Notes under the pieces: model-generated
The model's input: only the letters and a program-made list of their open reading frames with translations
The model's database searches: none
What the model was told of the DNA's origin: nothing
Translations under genes and position numbers: made by a program
DNA from: a virus
Length of the DNA stretch: 29,058 nucleotides
Direction: 5' to 3' (one strand)
IMG/VR virus record: IMGVR_UViG_3300042882_000265
Coordinates: 1-29,058 of that record
In this document: one piece after another, positions 1 to 8,631 of the stretch
Layout of the letters: each line of letters begins with the position of its first letter
How positions within the stretch are numbered: the stretch's first letter is position 1

Positions 1-127
1 GATGACGATATAACAACAATGGTTAATATTTGGCTGCAACAATTTGAGATATAATGGCAATAACTTTAATAGCGAGACCGCAAGATATAACACCCGCTTA
101 CAACCCTGTTAAATGGATTGTAGATTC
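1..127. repeat. 127-bp direct terminal repeat, left copy
   Basis: Bases 1-127 are identical to 28932-29058, read base by base. The copy holds the last 54 bases of the small gene that starts at 28749, and the first 74 bases of the tail gene that starts at 54, sharing one base. An exact overlap of 127 equals a common de Bruijn assembly k-mer, so I infer a circular contig cut at an arbitrary place rather than a biological terminal repeat. Confidence 0.95.
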
Positions 128-1553
128 AAGTATAAAAAACTATGATGGCTTTCGCTACGTGTTTAAAATCAAAGATTCACTTGACAATATCATAGCTGAA
201 TATAGACTTTTACCAATATACGGAACTGGCTACGGTGAACAGGATTTATCTAAGCTATTAAGCAACTATGTTTCATTTGACTTAAACACGAATGCAACTA
301 CTTATTACAATGCCGAAAATTCAGTTTTTAATTATAAAATCGAATTAGGCGAGGAATATACAACGCGAGTAGATTATACTTCGACTCTAGTAGATAGTTC
401 GGGTAATGTACGAATAAACGTAACAAATAGCTTTGTCGCAGGTGATAGAATAAACATTAAGCAAAACGACAGCGGAACAGCGAACCCATATTTAGAAGGT
501 TTATTTACCGTGTTAAGCGCAACGTCTACGTATTTAGTAGTTGATTCTTTGTGGTCACTTGTAACCGATGCTTCAATTGACGGAGTTATAACATACGCTG
601 ATAACAGAAAGACGTATGATTTTGGCGTTGAATATTCAAAAGGCGTAATTAATGCAGCGTTACGTTGGTTAGATTTTCCTGTTTGGGATTATACAGATTT
701 CAGTCTAACAGCAAATGATAAAAGATGGCTCACAAATCAACCAACAACTTTTTATAGTACACTAGGTCAGGATATGTATTTAAATGCGTTAAATCCAACA
801 GGAACGCCTGACTACGTTATTTTCAAAAACTCGAATGGAGAATATTTTTATAAATCAATTTCGGGAACAGATACTATAAACCAAATTGCAGTCGGTGCTA
901 ATAACTATGGGGTGTTGATTCCAATAGGCGCAGCTACTTTGCCAATGATTAAAACCGATACCACATATTACGATATTTATTATTCAAACGCAAACACAGG
1001 AACACCTACCGAGCGTTCATTAACTTATCGTATTAACTTAGATACTCGCGTTCAAATTTCCGAATATCATTGTTTATTTTTGGACCGCATGGGTTCGTTT
1101 AGTTCTTTTGCTTTTCAGCTTAAAAACTACGAAAGAGGAGAAGTTACACGCGATGAATATAACAAAGACGTTACAGGGTTTATAAATACTACACCAACGC
1201 CTGACCAATGGAGTTATAATACAATTGAAGACGGGTTTAAATCGTTTAATATTAACGTTAAGAAAACTATTGACTTAAACACTAACTGGATGAGTGAATC
1301 AATGGGGCGTTATTTCGAAGAATTAGTAACTTCGCCACAGGTTTATCTTAAACTTGCATCGTACACAAACACGGAAAACTGGCTTTACCCTGAAGATGAA
1401 AGCGGATGCCCTTTAAGAATACCCGAAAGTACGGAATATCAACCCGTAATAGTTACAAATACGAACTACGAAATATTCCAACAACGAAACAAGAACTTAA
1501 TTAAACATTCAATAAGTGTAAGGTTATCAAATCAGGACGTAATCAATGGTTAG
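54..1553 (+). CDS. Tail tip / baseplate structural protein
   Basis: A 499-residue protein, rich in Thr, Asn and Tyr and with beta-strand character, no signal peptide and no membrane segment. I recognise no catalytic motif. The start ATG overlaps the stop of the preceding small gene as TAATG, and its own stop overlaps the next start by 8 bases. With the 926-residue protein it directly precedes the tape measure, so by position it should belong to the tail tip (distal tail or baseplate parts). The type of protein fits siphovirus-like phages of Bacteroidota, but the exact role is inferred from context only. The first 74 bases are repeated at the right end of the window. Confidence 0.7.
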   Translation: MAITLIARPQDITPAYNPVKWIVDSSIKNYDGFRYVFKIKDSLDNIIAEYRLLPIYGTGYGEQDLSKLLSNYVSFDLNTNATTYYNAENSVFNYKIELGEEYTTRVDYTSTLVDSSGNVRINVTNSFVAGDRINIKQNDSGTANPYLEGLFTVLSATSTYLVVDSLWSLVTDASIDGVITYADNRKTYDFGVEYSKGVINAALRWLDFPVWDYTDFSLTANDKRWLTNQPTTFYSTLGQDMYLNALNPTGTPDYVIFKNSNGEYFYKSISGTDTINQIAVGANNYGVLIPIGAATLPMIKTDTTYYDIYYSNANTGTPTERSLTYRINLDTRVQISEYHCLFLDRMGSFSSFAFQLKNYERGEVTRDEYNKDVTGFINTTPTPDQWSYNTIEDGFKSFNINVKKTIDLNTNWMSESMGRYFEELVTSPQVYLKLASYTNTENWLYPEDESGCPLRIPESTEYQPVIVTNTNYEIFQQRNKNLIKHSISVRLSNQDVING

Positions 1554-4326
1554 AATTCAATTAGATAATGGATATTTAGACGTAAAAGAAGGAACAGCTT
1601 TCCCGCTTAACTTTCAAGTTGGTGATATTCGCGATTTAACGCAGCGTAAAGGAACTTTCTCAAAGACTATAACACTAAGCGGTACAAAGAACAATAACAC
1701 GCTTTTAAACAACTATTACGATGTAAATATAAAGGCTGGAACTTTTGACATTAATAAAATTACAAAGTGTACGATTTTACAAAATGGAATTCCAATCGTA
1801 ACAGATGCTTTACTTCAATTAGTTAACGTTAAAAAAGTTCAATTAACAGATGCGTATGAACAAGGGGTTGAATATGAAGTATTGGTTCGCGATTCACAGG
1901 CAGAATTTTACACTACGATAACGAATAAAGAGTTAACGGATTTAGATTTTAGCGATTGTAACCATGATTTTGATATTACAGCAATAACGGATAGTTGGAG
2001 TCATACGCAAAGTGATAACTATAAATATTTAATGCCGTTTAACGATACTAATATTTACACGGTTAACCATTTCAAACCTGCTATTTACGCAAAAAGTTAT
2101 TTTGATAGGATATTTTCAAATGCTGGTTTTACTTATGACTGGCAAAGTTTAGCATCTTCGCATTTTGATAAGCTATTGATTCCGTATAATGGGGACGTTA
2201 ATAACTTTGATTATACTGATTATAGAGTTACAGCAGAAACAATTTATTTAAGCAGCTATTCACAGCCTATTATTGGTAGAAATTCAAGTTTTTTATTTTC
2301 AGTAGCGACTTGGACTGAAACTTTAGACGTACAAAATTTATTTAATCCAACGACAGGAATATATACAGCACCATTTAATAGTTCATTAAATCAAGGGCAA
2401 ACGTATAATTTTAATTTTACTTATTCGTACGAAATATTATTAGATAATACAAGCGGAGCAAACGCTTATTTAATGCAAAAAAATCTAAATACAAATTTAT
2501 TAGTAAATGGAAAATATAGATATGCATTAATATTTAGAGTAATAAAAAATGGAATTAACGCTGGGGTTTTTACATCTGCTGCGGATACAATAATATTTGA
2601 TGGAGCGGTTAGTAATCCAATTCCAAATGGCACAACAAGTATTTTAAACGCTTCAGGAACAACTACAATTCCATTACCATATAATGTTACATCAAGTGAT
2701 ACTTTGCAAATTCAAGTTGGTTTATTTGTTGCTGAACAAGACCAAGGAACAACGCCAACATGGAAAAATTCAAACGCATCAAGCGGAAGTACAAATGTTC
2801 AAGTAAATCCACAAATTGATTTTAGTGATTTAAAAGTAGAAATTACACCTTCAACAAATATTCAAGTAATTGGTGGCACACAGGTAGTAAATGAATTTAT
2901 ACCACAAAAAATAAAGCAATCCGATTTTGTGAAAGCGATATTTCAAATGTATAATTTATATGCTTATCCTGACATTAACAATCCTTATAATTTAATTCTA
3001 GTTTCACGTGATGAATGGTACGATGCAGGAGCGGAAAAAGACTGGAGTTCAAAACTTGCAAAAAACCAAGAACAGCAACTGATATTTTTACCCGATTTAA
3101 CAAACAAAAAGTTAAAGTTAACGTACAAAGAAGATACTGACTCACCGAATAAAACCTATACACAAGCTACTTCTGAAATTTACGGACAAATTGAATACAC
3201 TTTTCAAAACGAATATGTAAAAGATACGGACGTAAAAGAGATTTTGTTTTCACCAACACCCGTAAATAAGACTTCATTCGATGCTTACTTACCAATGATA
3301 AGCGGAATTGCGCCAAACACGAATATAAGAATACTTTACGATGCTGGTTTACGTTCATGTCAAGCGTTTAACATATATGAACAAGGCACTACAGGTGTAA
3401 CAGGATTAACAAGCTACCCGCAAACAGGACATTTTAACGATGCTATCACTCCGACTTTTGATATTAACTTCGGAGTGTGTGATTATTACTTTTATCAAAC
3501 AAGCGTTTTAACGAATAATAATTTATATAACCTATATTGGCGAAGAACGGTTAATCAAATCAACGTAGGTAGGCTTTTAAGCGCATCATTTTATTTAAAC
3601 GAAGCTGACATTCAAACGTTAAAATTAAACGATAAAATACGAATAGATAATTCATGGTGGAATATTAATAAAATCATGGATTACAACGCGAATGAGGACG
3701 TATTAACTAAGGTTGAACTGATAAGCGTAGATACCGAGATTGATTTAGCAGATTTCAAAACACGAATTGTACGACCTTTTGACCCTAATATTTCGGCTCA
3801 TGGTAATTCAGGCGTATATGTAGATAATACCTTCAACTCAAACGTTAATTTATCAGATGGTAACGTTGTAATATTAGGCAAAGGTAACACGGTTACAAGT
3901 GGCGTTAACGCATTAATCGTAGGTGATAATCAAAACGTAGTTGAAACAGGAATAAACACAACGAATTTACGAGTAACAGAAACCATAAACGGTCAATCAG
4001 TTAGCGAAGTTTTACCAACTTATAAAAAATATATTGCGATTATTAGCCAAACAGGAACAGCAGACCCAACGGTTACCGTTTTGGAAAATACAATAGGTGA
4101 TATTGTTTGGACTCGTTCATTAGTTGGAGTTTATTATGGGACTTTAACAGGTGCATTTACAGCTAATAAAACATCGGTTAATATTTCTGGAGTTTATAAA
4201 GGTTCAGCACAAGGAATAAGAAGAAATGATAACGAGGTTAATGTAATTACAACGGCAACACTAACAATTACAGAAACAGATTCGTTATTAGATGAAACAT
4301 ATATAGAAATAAGAGTTTACCCGTAA
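1546..4326 (+). CDS. Large tail tip / hub protein with inserted beta-sandwich and C-terminal repeat region
   Basis: A 926-residue protein. The N-terminal part (about 1-235) contains conserved-looking text such as GDIRDLTQRKGTFSKTI and probably forms the hub. Residues about 262-400 contain FNPTTGIYTAPF, a pattern typical of C1q/TNF-like jelly-roll domains, and look inserted. Residues about 745-805 carry short Asn/Gly/Val repeats (VVILGKGNTV, ALIVGDNQNV) like YadA-head or beta-roll repeats, followed by a beta-rich end. It overlaps the upstream tail gene by 8 bases and lies 4 bases before the tape measure. Size and position fit a tail-associated hub or central fibre. The domain readings are by eye. 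Confidence 0.7.
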   Translation: MVRIQLDNGYLDVKEGTAFPLNFQVGDIRDLTQRKGTFSKTITLSGTKNNNTLLNNYYDVNIKAGTFDINKITKCTILQNGIPIVTDALLQLVNVKKVQLTDAYEQGVEYEVLVRDSQAEFYTTITNKELTDLDFSDCNHDFDITAITDSWSHTQSDNYKYLMPFNDTNIYTVNHFKPAIYAKSYFDRIFSNAGFTYDWQSLASSHFDKLLIPYNGDVNNFDYTDYRVTAETIYLSSYSQPIIGRNSSFLFSVATWTETLDVQNLFNPTTGIYTAPFNSSLNQGQTYNFNFTYSYEILLDNTSGANAYLMQKNLNTNLLVNGKYRYALIFRVIKNGINAGVFTSAADTIIFDGAVSNPIPNGTTSILNASGTTTIPLPYNVTSSDTLQIQVGLFVAEQDQGTTPTWKNSNASSGSTNVQVNPQIDFSDLKVEITPSTNIQVIGGTQVVNEFIPQKIKQSDFVKAIFQMYNLYAYPDINNPYNLILVSRDEWYDAGAEKDWSSKLAKNQEQQLIFLPDLTNKKLKLTYKEDTDSPNKTYTQATSEIYGQIEYTFQNEYVKDTDVKEILFSPTPVNKTSFDAYLPMISGIAPNTNIRILYDAGLRSCQAFNIYEQGTTGVTGLTSYPQTGHFNDAITPTFDINFGVCDYYFYQTSVLTNNNLYNLYWRRTVNQINVGRLLSASFYLNEADIQTLKLNDKIRIDNSWWNINKIMDYNANEDVLTKVELISVDTEIDLADFKTRIVRPFDPNISAHGNSGVYVDNTFNSNVNLSDGNVVILGKGNTVTSGVNALIVGDNQNVVETGINTTNLRVTETINGQSVSEVLPTYKKYIAIISQTGTADPTVTVLENTIGDIVWTRSLVGVYYGTLTGAFTANKTSVNISGVYKGSAQGIRRNDNEVNVITTATLTITETDSLLDETYIEIRVYP

Positions 4327-4330
4327 CGAT

Positions 4331-6478
4331 ATGAACGAAATAGAAGTACCTATAAAAATAACAGGAATTGGAGCGATTAAAAAAGAACTCCGTGACCTAA
4401 AAGGTGAAATTGCAAATGCAACGGATAGCGAACAAATTAGAAAGTTATCACAACGAGCAGGTGAATTAAAAGACCAATTAGCAGATGCAAACGAGCAGGT
4501 AAATATATTTGCTTCGGGTTCTAAGTTTGAACAAGTCAACAACGGATTAGGTTCAATTAAAGATTCAATAATGAGTCTAGATTTTGCCGAAGCAGGTGAT
4601 AAGGCTAAACTATTAACAGGTGCTTTAAAAAATATAAACCCTGCGGACTTTGCAGAGCAGTTTAAAGGCTTTGGAAAAATTATCGGTTCACTAGGTTCTG
4701 CAGTTGGTGTACTTGCAAAGCAGTTTATTTCATTCGGAGTTTCATTATTGGCTAATCCTATTTTTTTATTAGTTGCTGTAATTACTGCTATCGTTGCAGC
4801 GATACTTATTTTCTTAAATAAAATCGGAGTTCTTAAAAAAGTTATAGATACGTTAATGGCTCCCGTAAAAGCACTTATTCAAGGCTTTAAAGATTTGACT
4901 GACTGGCTAGGTTTAACAAGTTTTGCAGCCGAAGAAAACGCGGCTAAAATGGAAGCAGCCAATGAGCGAGTAATGGAAAGCTCAAAGAAACGTCAAGAAA
5001 CGGTTGTTGGTGGTTTTGAATATGAAATTAAAATGGCTAAAATCTACGGTCAAGATACTTTAGATTTAGAGTTAGGAAAAAGCAAAGCCATAGGAACGGA
5101 AGCAAAAAAGCGTTTAAGTTCAGCAGAAAAAGCCCTAGACGCACAACGCGCACTTGGTGACAAAGCAAACAAAGAAACAATAAAGAAATTAAAGACTCAA
5201 ATTGATGATGAGAAAAAGTTAATCATTGACCAACGTAGAGAACGCAATCTATTAGTTGCACAGGATGCGGTTGATAAACGCGAAGAAGCGAAAAAAGACC
5301 TAGAAGAAGACAAGAAAAACAACGAAGCAAAACGCAAGGCTCGAAACGATGCTAATAAAAAAGCAATAGACGATGCGAAAAAGTTTGCAGCTGACAGATT
5401 AGCAGCACAACGTACTATTAGAGACATTGAAATTTCATTAATAAAAGAAGATTCTGACCGAGAAATCGTTGCAACGCAGGAAAAATACGCTAGGTTAATT
5501 GAAGATACTATCAAGAATGAGAATTTAACAAAAGACGAAAAGATAAAACTTCAACAATTATATCAAAAACAACTAGAAGCAGAATTAGGTAAACAAGAAC
5601 AAGTTGAATTAGATGCGGAAAAGGCTAAACAACAAAAGTTAAACGACCAAATCAAAGCAAACCAAGAAGCGGAACTACAAGCACAGGAGGATTTTTACGA
5701 GCAATATAGATTGCAAGTTATGTCTGCTCAAGAAAAAGAAGTTGATGCGGTTAATGGCAAGTATTTTCAATTAATTGCAAAAGCGGAACAACAAGGATTA
5801 GATACTAAAATCTTAAAAGAGCAACAAGAAAAAGAACTTGCTGACATTAATAAAAAATACGCTGACCAACAAGCAAAAGATTCAGCAGAAGCCGAAAAGA
5901 AAAAACGCGATGCACAACTAGAAACAGCTAATAACGCCTTGCAAATAGCGGAAAGTTCAACAAAGGCTATACAGGCAGTTGGTGATATTGCATTTGCTGC
6001 TAAAATGTCAAAAGTTAAAAAGGGAAGTAAAGAAGAAGAAGAACTTGCTAAAAAACAATTTAAGTTTAACAAGGCTTTACAATTAGCAGGGGCTGTTGTG
6101 GATGCTGGTAAGGCTATCACCGCATCATTGGCTGCTGCACCTTTAGCGGTTGGAGTTGTTCCTAATCCTGTCGGTATTGCTAATTTAGTAGCAACTGCTG
6201 CTGTATCGGCTGCTAATATTGCTAAAATTGCATCTACTCAGTTTAATTCAGGTGGTGGCGGTGGTGGTCAAGCACCTAGTATTCCACAAGCTAGTTCAAC
6301 GTCAACAACTGCAGCAACTCCAAATGTAAGTTTATTCGGTCAAGGTAATGACTTAAATAATGTAAGCGCACCACAGGAAGCGCAAACACAAATAACCGTT
6401 AAAGCTGTAGTAAGTGAAACAGAAATTACAAACACGCAACAAAAGATAGATAAGATAAACCAAAACGCAACACTATGA
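4331..6478 (+). CDS. Tail tape measure protein
   Basis: A 715-residue protein with the usual tape-measure layout. A helical N-terminus is followed by a long hydrophobic stretch (about 136-163, FGVSLLANPIFLL onward). A very long charged Ala/Lys/Glu coiled coil (about 200-560) follows, then a second hydrophobic Ala/Val region (about 580-635) and a Gly/Ser/Thr-rich linker with six glycines in a row. It sets tail length and is expected to pass through the tail tube during DNA ejection. By the usual 1.5 Angstrom per residue rule the tail would be near 100 nm. It follows the tip gene by 4 bases and overlaps the next gene as ATGA. Confidence 0.92.
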   Translation: MNEIEVPIKITGIGAIKKELRDLKGEIANATDSEQIRKLSQRAGELKDQLADANEQVNIFASGSKFEQVNNGLGSIKDSIMSLDFAEAGDKAKLLTGALKNINPADFAEQFKGFGKIIGSLGSAVGVLAKQFISFGVSLLANPIFLLVAVITAIVAAILIFLNKIGVLKKVIDTLMAPVKALIQGFKDLTDWLGLTSFAAEENAAKMEAANERVMESSKKRQETVVGGFEYEIKMAKIYGQDTLDLELGKSKAIGTEAKKRLSSAEKALDAQRALGDKANKETIKKLKTQIDDEKKLIIDQRRERNLLVAQDAVDKREEAKKDLEEDKKNNEAKRKARNDANKKAIDDAKKFAADRLAAQRTIRDIEISLIKEDSDREIVATQEKYARLIEDTIKNENLTKDEKIKLQQLYQKQLEAELGKQEQVELDAEKAKQQKLNDQIKANQEAELQAQEDFYEQYRLQVMSAQEKEVDAVNGKYFQLIAKAEQQGLDTKILKEQQEKELADINKKYADQQAKDSAEAEKKKRDAQLETANNALQIAESSTKAIQAVGDIAFAAKMSKVKKGSKEEEELAKKQFKFNKALQLAGAVVDAGKAITASLAAAPLAVGVVPNPVGIANLVATAAVSAANIAKIASTQFNSGGGGGGQAPSIPQASSTSTTAATPNVSLFGQGNDLNNVSAPQEAQTQITVKAVVSETEITNTQQKIDKINQNATL

Positions 6479-6927
6479 TAAGTTACCAAAGTTTAATTAA
6501 TAAGATTATCAATTTTTACGATAATCACTTACAAGTTAAAAAAGTAGGTTCTGACTTTCGGGAACAATTAGAAAACTTCGCTACAAAAGACGAACGTTAT
6601 CCATTAGTGTACATTTGCCCTGTTGATGCTGCGCCATCTGAATTAGGATTTACTACTGAAATTAATTTAGAAATTTATTGCTTTGACATCATACAAAAAG
6701 ACCGAGCGAATATAAACGTAATTCTAAGCGACTGCCATTTAATTTTAAACGACATTTACAATTGGTTCTTAAATTCAGACGATTACTCTTTTGATATTGT
6801 AGGAGTTCCTAGTATGACACCATTAAACAACGACTTACTAGATTACGCTGCGGGGTGGGTAATGACTTTAACGTGTTCAATCAATAATTATACTGATTGT
6901 CAAGTTCCTGAACAAATCGGAGATTAA
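6475..6927 (+). CDS. Tail terminator / tail completion protein (probable)
   Basis: A 150-residue protein starting in an ATGA overlap with the tape measure gene. It has a compact alpha/beta pattern with no membrane segment: an N-terminal helix, a central strand (YPLVYICPVD), a strand with YCFDII, an amphipathic helix (ILSDCHLILNDIYNWF) and a last strand (GWVMTLTCSINN). That pattern resembles lambda gpU-like tail terminators, which cap the tail tube at the head-proximal end. The gp10-like neck protein next door supports this. The assignment is structural guesswork plus context. The late element for the next gene lies inside its last codons. Confidence 0.6.
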   Translation: MISYQSLINKIINFYDNHLQVKKVGSDFREQLENFATKDERYPLVYICPVDAAPSELGFTTEINLEIYCFDIIQKDRANINVILSDCHLILNDIYNWFLNSDDYSFDIVGVPSMTPLNNDLLDYAAGWVMTLTCSINNYTDCQVPEQIGD

Positions 6928-6939
6928 CATTAATATAGT
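6909..6939 (+). promoter_or_regulatory. Late promoter-like element, copy 1
   Basis: Upstream box TGAACAAAT (6909-6917), 12 bases, then TTAATATAGT (6930-6939), with the ATG of the gp10-like gene two bases later. The same two boxes with the same spacing recur before three other structural genes (8601, 11217, 26737). If TAATAT acts as a -10 box, transcription would begin at about the start codon. A translation signal is the alternative reading, but it would not explain the upstream box. Confidence 0.65.
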
Positions 6940-6941
6940 AT

Positions 6942-7355
6942 ATGCCTGATAAGGAATTTAGATTAAAGTATAAGATAAGAAACAAAGCTGCAAAAGTTTT
7001 AAAGCGTGTAATAAAAGAAGATGCGTTAATAGATACGGGTACTTTATACGAATCAATTAGGATAAACGCTAAATTCACAACCGAAGGTAATTTAAGAATT
7101 GAAATATTAGCAGCGTATTACTTTGGGTTCTTGAATAACGGTACAATATCAATAGAACCTTATCACTTAGTAAAACAATTTAACAAGCGGTTAGAAATGG
7201 AGGGTATAATATCGGAAATGTATGCCCAATATATTGAATGGTTAGGTTCTAAATATCCACTTGTACAAGTTGCGGGTATGCTTAGAAAAAAGCAAAACGT
7301 AATTTATGACTTTAATCCGTTATTTGGTGAGTTCTGGTCTGCTTTGGATTACTAA
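6942..7355 (+). CDS. HK97 gp10-like neck / head-tail joining protein
   Basis: A 137-residue basic protein with the hallmarks of the HK97 gp10 (minor capsid / tail completion) family. DTGTLYESIRI (about 31-41) matches the family's DTG-L-SI motif, and YFGFLNNGT (about 63-71) matches its Y--Y-E-GT motif. These proteins sit between the head connector and the tail terminator. The start is set by the late element ending two bases upstream. The gene converges with the minus-strand block and the two stop regions overlap by 4 bases. Confidence 0.75.
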   Translation: MPDKEFRLKYKIRNKAAKVLKRVIKEDALIDTGTLYESIRINAKFTTEGNLRIEILAAYYFGFLNNGTISIEPYHLVKQFNKRLEMEGIISEMYAQYIEWLGSKYPLVQVAGMLRKKQNVIYDFNPLFGEFWSALDY

Positions 7356-8092
7356 AAATTTAATTCTTTACGCATCCCAAGAAAGTTAAATACTAGAATC
7401 AAAGGCAAATCACAAACAGCGTTAAACTTAGTTAAGTCTTCATTACATAGATTCCAGATTAACTGCTCCCATGCCCATTTCTGACTTTTCTTTTCTTCTT
7501 CAAGTTCCTTTTGTTCTTCGATATCTAGAGGTTCATCTGTTTCAAAATCATCTTCATAACTTTCAGTCATTAAATTCTTGTACTGGTCAATGATTCCTTC
7601 TCTGAATTTTATGTATTCCGGTAGCAACCCAAACACGGAACTAATCGGAAAATCCATAAACCATTCTAAGCGGTCATTTGAATTAAAATTATAAGGTTCT
7701 AACGTCTTGTCATTCCATTCGTTTAGTTTATAACGCCTATAAAGTATTGCAACGATGTTAGGCAGCTTTTTTATATAGTCATCCGAAAAGTAAGTTTCTA
7801 AACTGATAAACTCCCCGAGTGTAATCTTACTAAATGGCTTTAATTGAAAGTCCCCTAGTTGCGTTTCATAGCGTTTAGGGGGTTCATCTCGTATAAACTT
7901 AACTTCGATTAGTAACTCGTCAAGTTCTTCGATTGATATATCGTCTAAATCTTCAGGATAACAATCTAACAAAGTACATAGAACGTCTATTTGATAGTTA
8001 AACATTCCATCTTCTTGCGATAGGTTACGAAGTTCTATAAATGTTTCAATCGTTATTTGATTCCACGCTTTCGGCAGCTTGTTTTTTAGCAT
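7352..8092 (-). CDS. Minus-strand structural-module protein, possible tail assembly chaperone (downstream member)
   Basis: A 246-residue acidic protein, one of only two minus-strand genes. N-terminal text WNQITIETFIELRNL and C-terminal text WAWEQLIWNLCNEDLTKFNAVCDLP, separated by a Glu/Asp-rich stretch, look like tail-assembly-chaperone or tape-measure-binding proteins, but I do not recognise a named family. Its ATG lies 47 bases inside the 3' end of the upstream minus-strand gene, in another frame. The overlap holds an A6 run (8082-8087 on this strand), so a fusion by ribosomal slippage is possible. It would have to be +1 or -2, because the frames do not fit -1. Confidence 0.6.
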   Translation of the reverse strand: MLKNKLPKAWNQITIETFIELRNLSQEDGMFNYQIDVLCTLLDCYPEDLDDISIEELDELLIEVKFIRDEPPKRYETQLGDFQLKPFSKITLGEFISLETYFSDDYIKKLPNIVAILYRRYKLNEWNDKTLEPYNFNSNDRLEWFMDFPISSVFGLLPEYIKFREGIIDQYKNLMTESYEDDFETDEPLDIEEQKELEEEKKSQKWAWEQLIWNLCNEDLTKFNAVCDLPLILVFNFLGMRKELNF

Positions 8093-8588
8093 GGTTTGAG
8101 ATTGTTTCGGTTACAAATGTAAGATAAGGAATAGCAATTTCAGCAGGTTGCAATCTAAACAACTTTGATTTATGCTTTAAATGCGCGTTGTCATAGTGTT
8201 CAATATTGCTTAAATCAGTACGTTTAAACATCAAAGCTAAAATATCACTTACTGAATGCTTGTTTTCTTTAACAATTATCTTTTCAATTAGTTTAGTATC
8301 TTTTACAGATAGTTTCATTTCGGCTTTATAAATATAACCTTCAAGTTCAATTTCTGAAACTGGTTCTTTATTATCTAAATTGTCAGTATTGAACTCTTTT
8401 GTTTTTTCGACAAAGTATTTAAAATCGTCCCATTCATCTTCTTCAACTCCTACGACTTCAAAAACTTTAATTTGCTTTTCGATATTATCAAAATCAGGGT
8501 TGTTATGAATCGCGCTAATTTTTTCAAATTCTTCAACCGTTATTTCATTCATTCTGTTGGCTATGTTTCGCCCGAATACTTCAATCAT
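8046..8588 (-). CDS. Minus-strand protein, possible tail assembly chaperone (upstream member)
   Basis: The frame is open to an ATG at 8633, but I place the start at 8588 (180 residues, MIEVFGRN), because a host-type -7 box TATATTTG lies between the two and that promoter could not make the longer form. It is an acidic helical protein with no membrane segment. By position it could be the short tail assembly chaperone, with the 246-residue gene as its frameshift extension. It could also be an unrelated pair. Being transcribed against the whole head-tail module is unusual and suggests separate timing. Confidence 0.6.
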   Translation of the reverse strand: MIEVFGRNIANRMNEITVEEFEKISAIHNNPDFDNIEKQIKVFEVVGVEEDEWDDFKYFVEKTKEFNTDNLDNKEPVSEIELEGYIYKAEMKLSVKDTKLIEKIIVKENKHSVSDILALMFKRTDLSNIEHYDNAHLKHKSKLFRLQPAEIAIPYLTFVTETISNHAKKQAAESVESNND

Positions 8589-8600
8589 ATCTATAATTTT

Positions 8601-8630
8601 TGAACAAATATAAATAATATTTAATATAGT
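8601..8630 (+). promoter_or_regulatory. Late promoter-like element, copy 2
   Basis: TGAACAAAT (8601-8609), 11 bases, TTAATATAGT (8621-8630), one base, then the ATG at 8632 of the protease-scaffold gene. Both boxes are identical to copy 1, and the spacer is one base shorter. It would drive protease-scaffold and major capsid protein up to the terminator at 10585. Confidence 0.65.
8605..8612 (-). promoter_or_regulatory. Host-type -7 box for the minus-strand pair
   Basis: The minus strand reads TATATTTG, a full match to the Bacteroidota -7 consensus TAnnTTTG, 16 bases before the chosen ATG at 8588. No clear TTG is seen 17-21 bases further upstream, so the promoter would rest on the -7 box alone. 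It physically overlaps the upstream box (8601-8609) of the plus-strand late element, so the two promoters should exclude each other. Confidence 0.5.
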
Positions 8631-8631
8631 C

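Noticed and set aside
1-127. Biological terminal redundancy
   Set aside because: The length equals a standard assembler k-mer and the join restores two genes, so an assembly overlap is the simpler reading.
5197-6120. Minus-strand open frames inside the tape measure gene
   Set aside because: Ser/Ala/Phe-rich shadows of the Lys/Glu/Ala coiled coil, with no motifs or start context.
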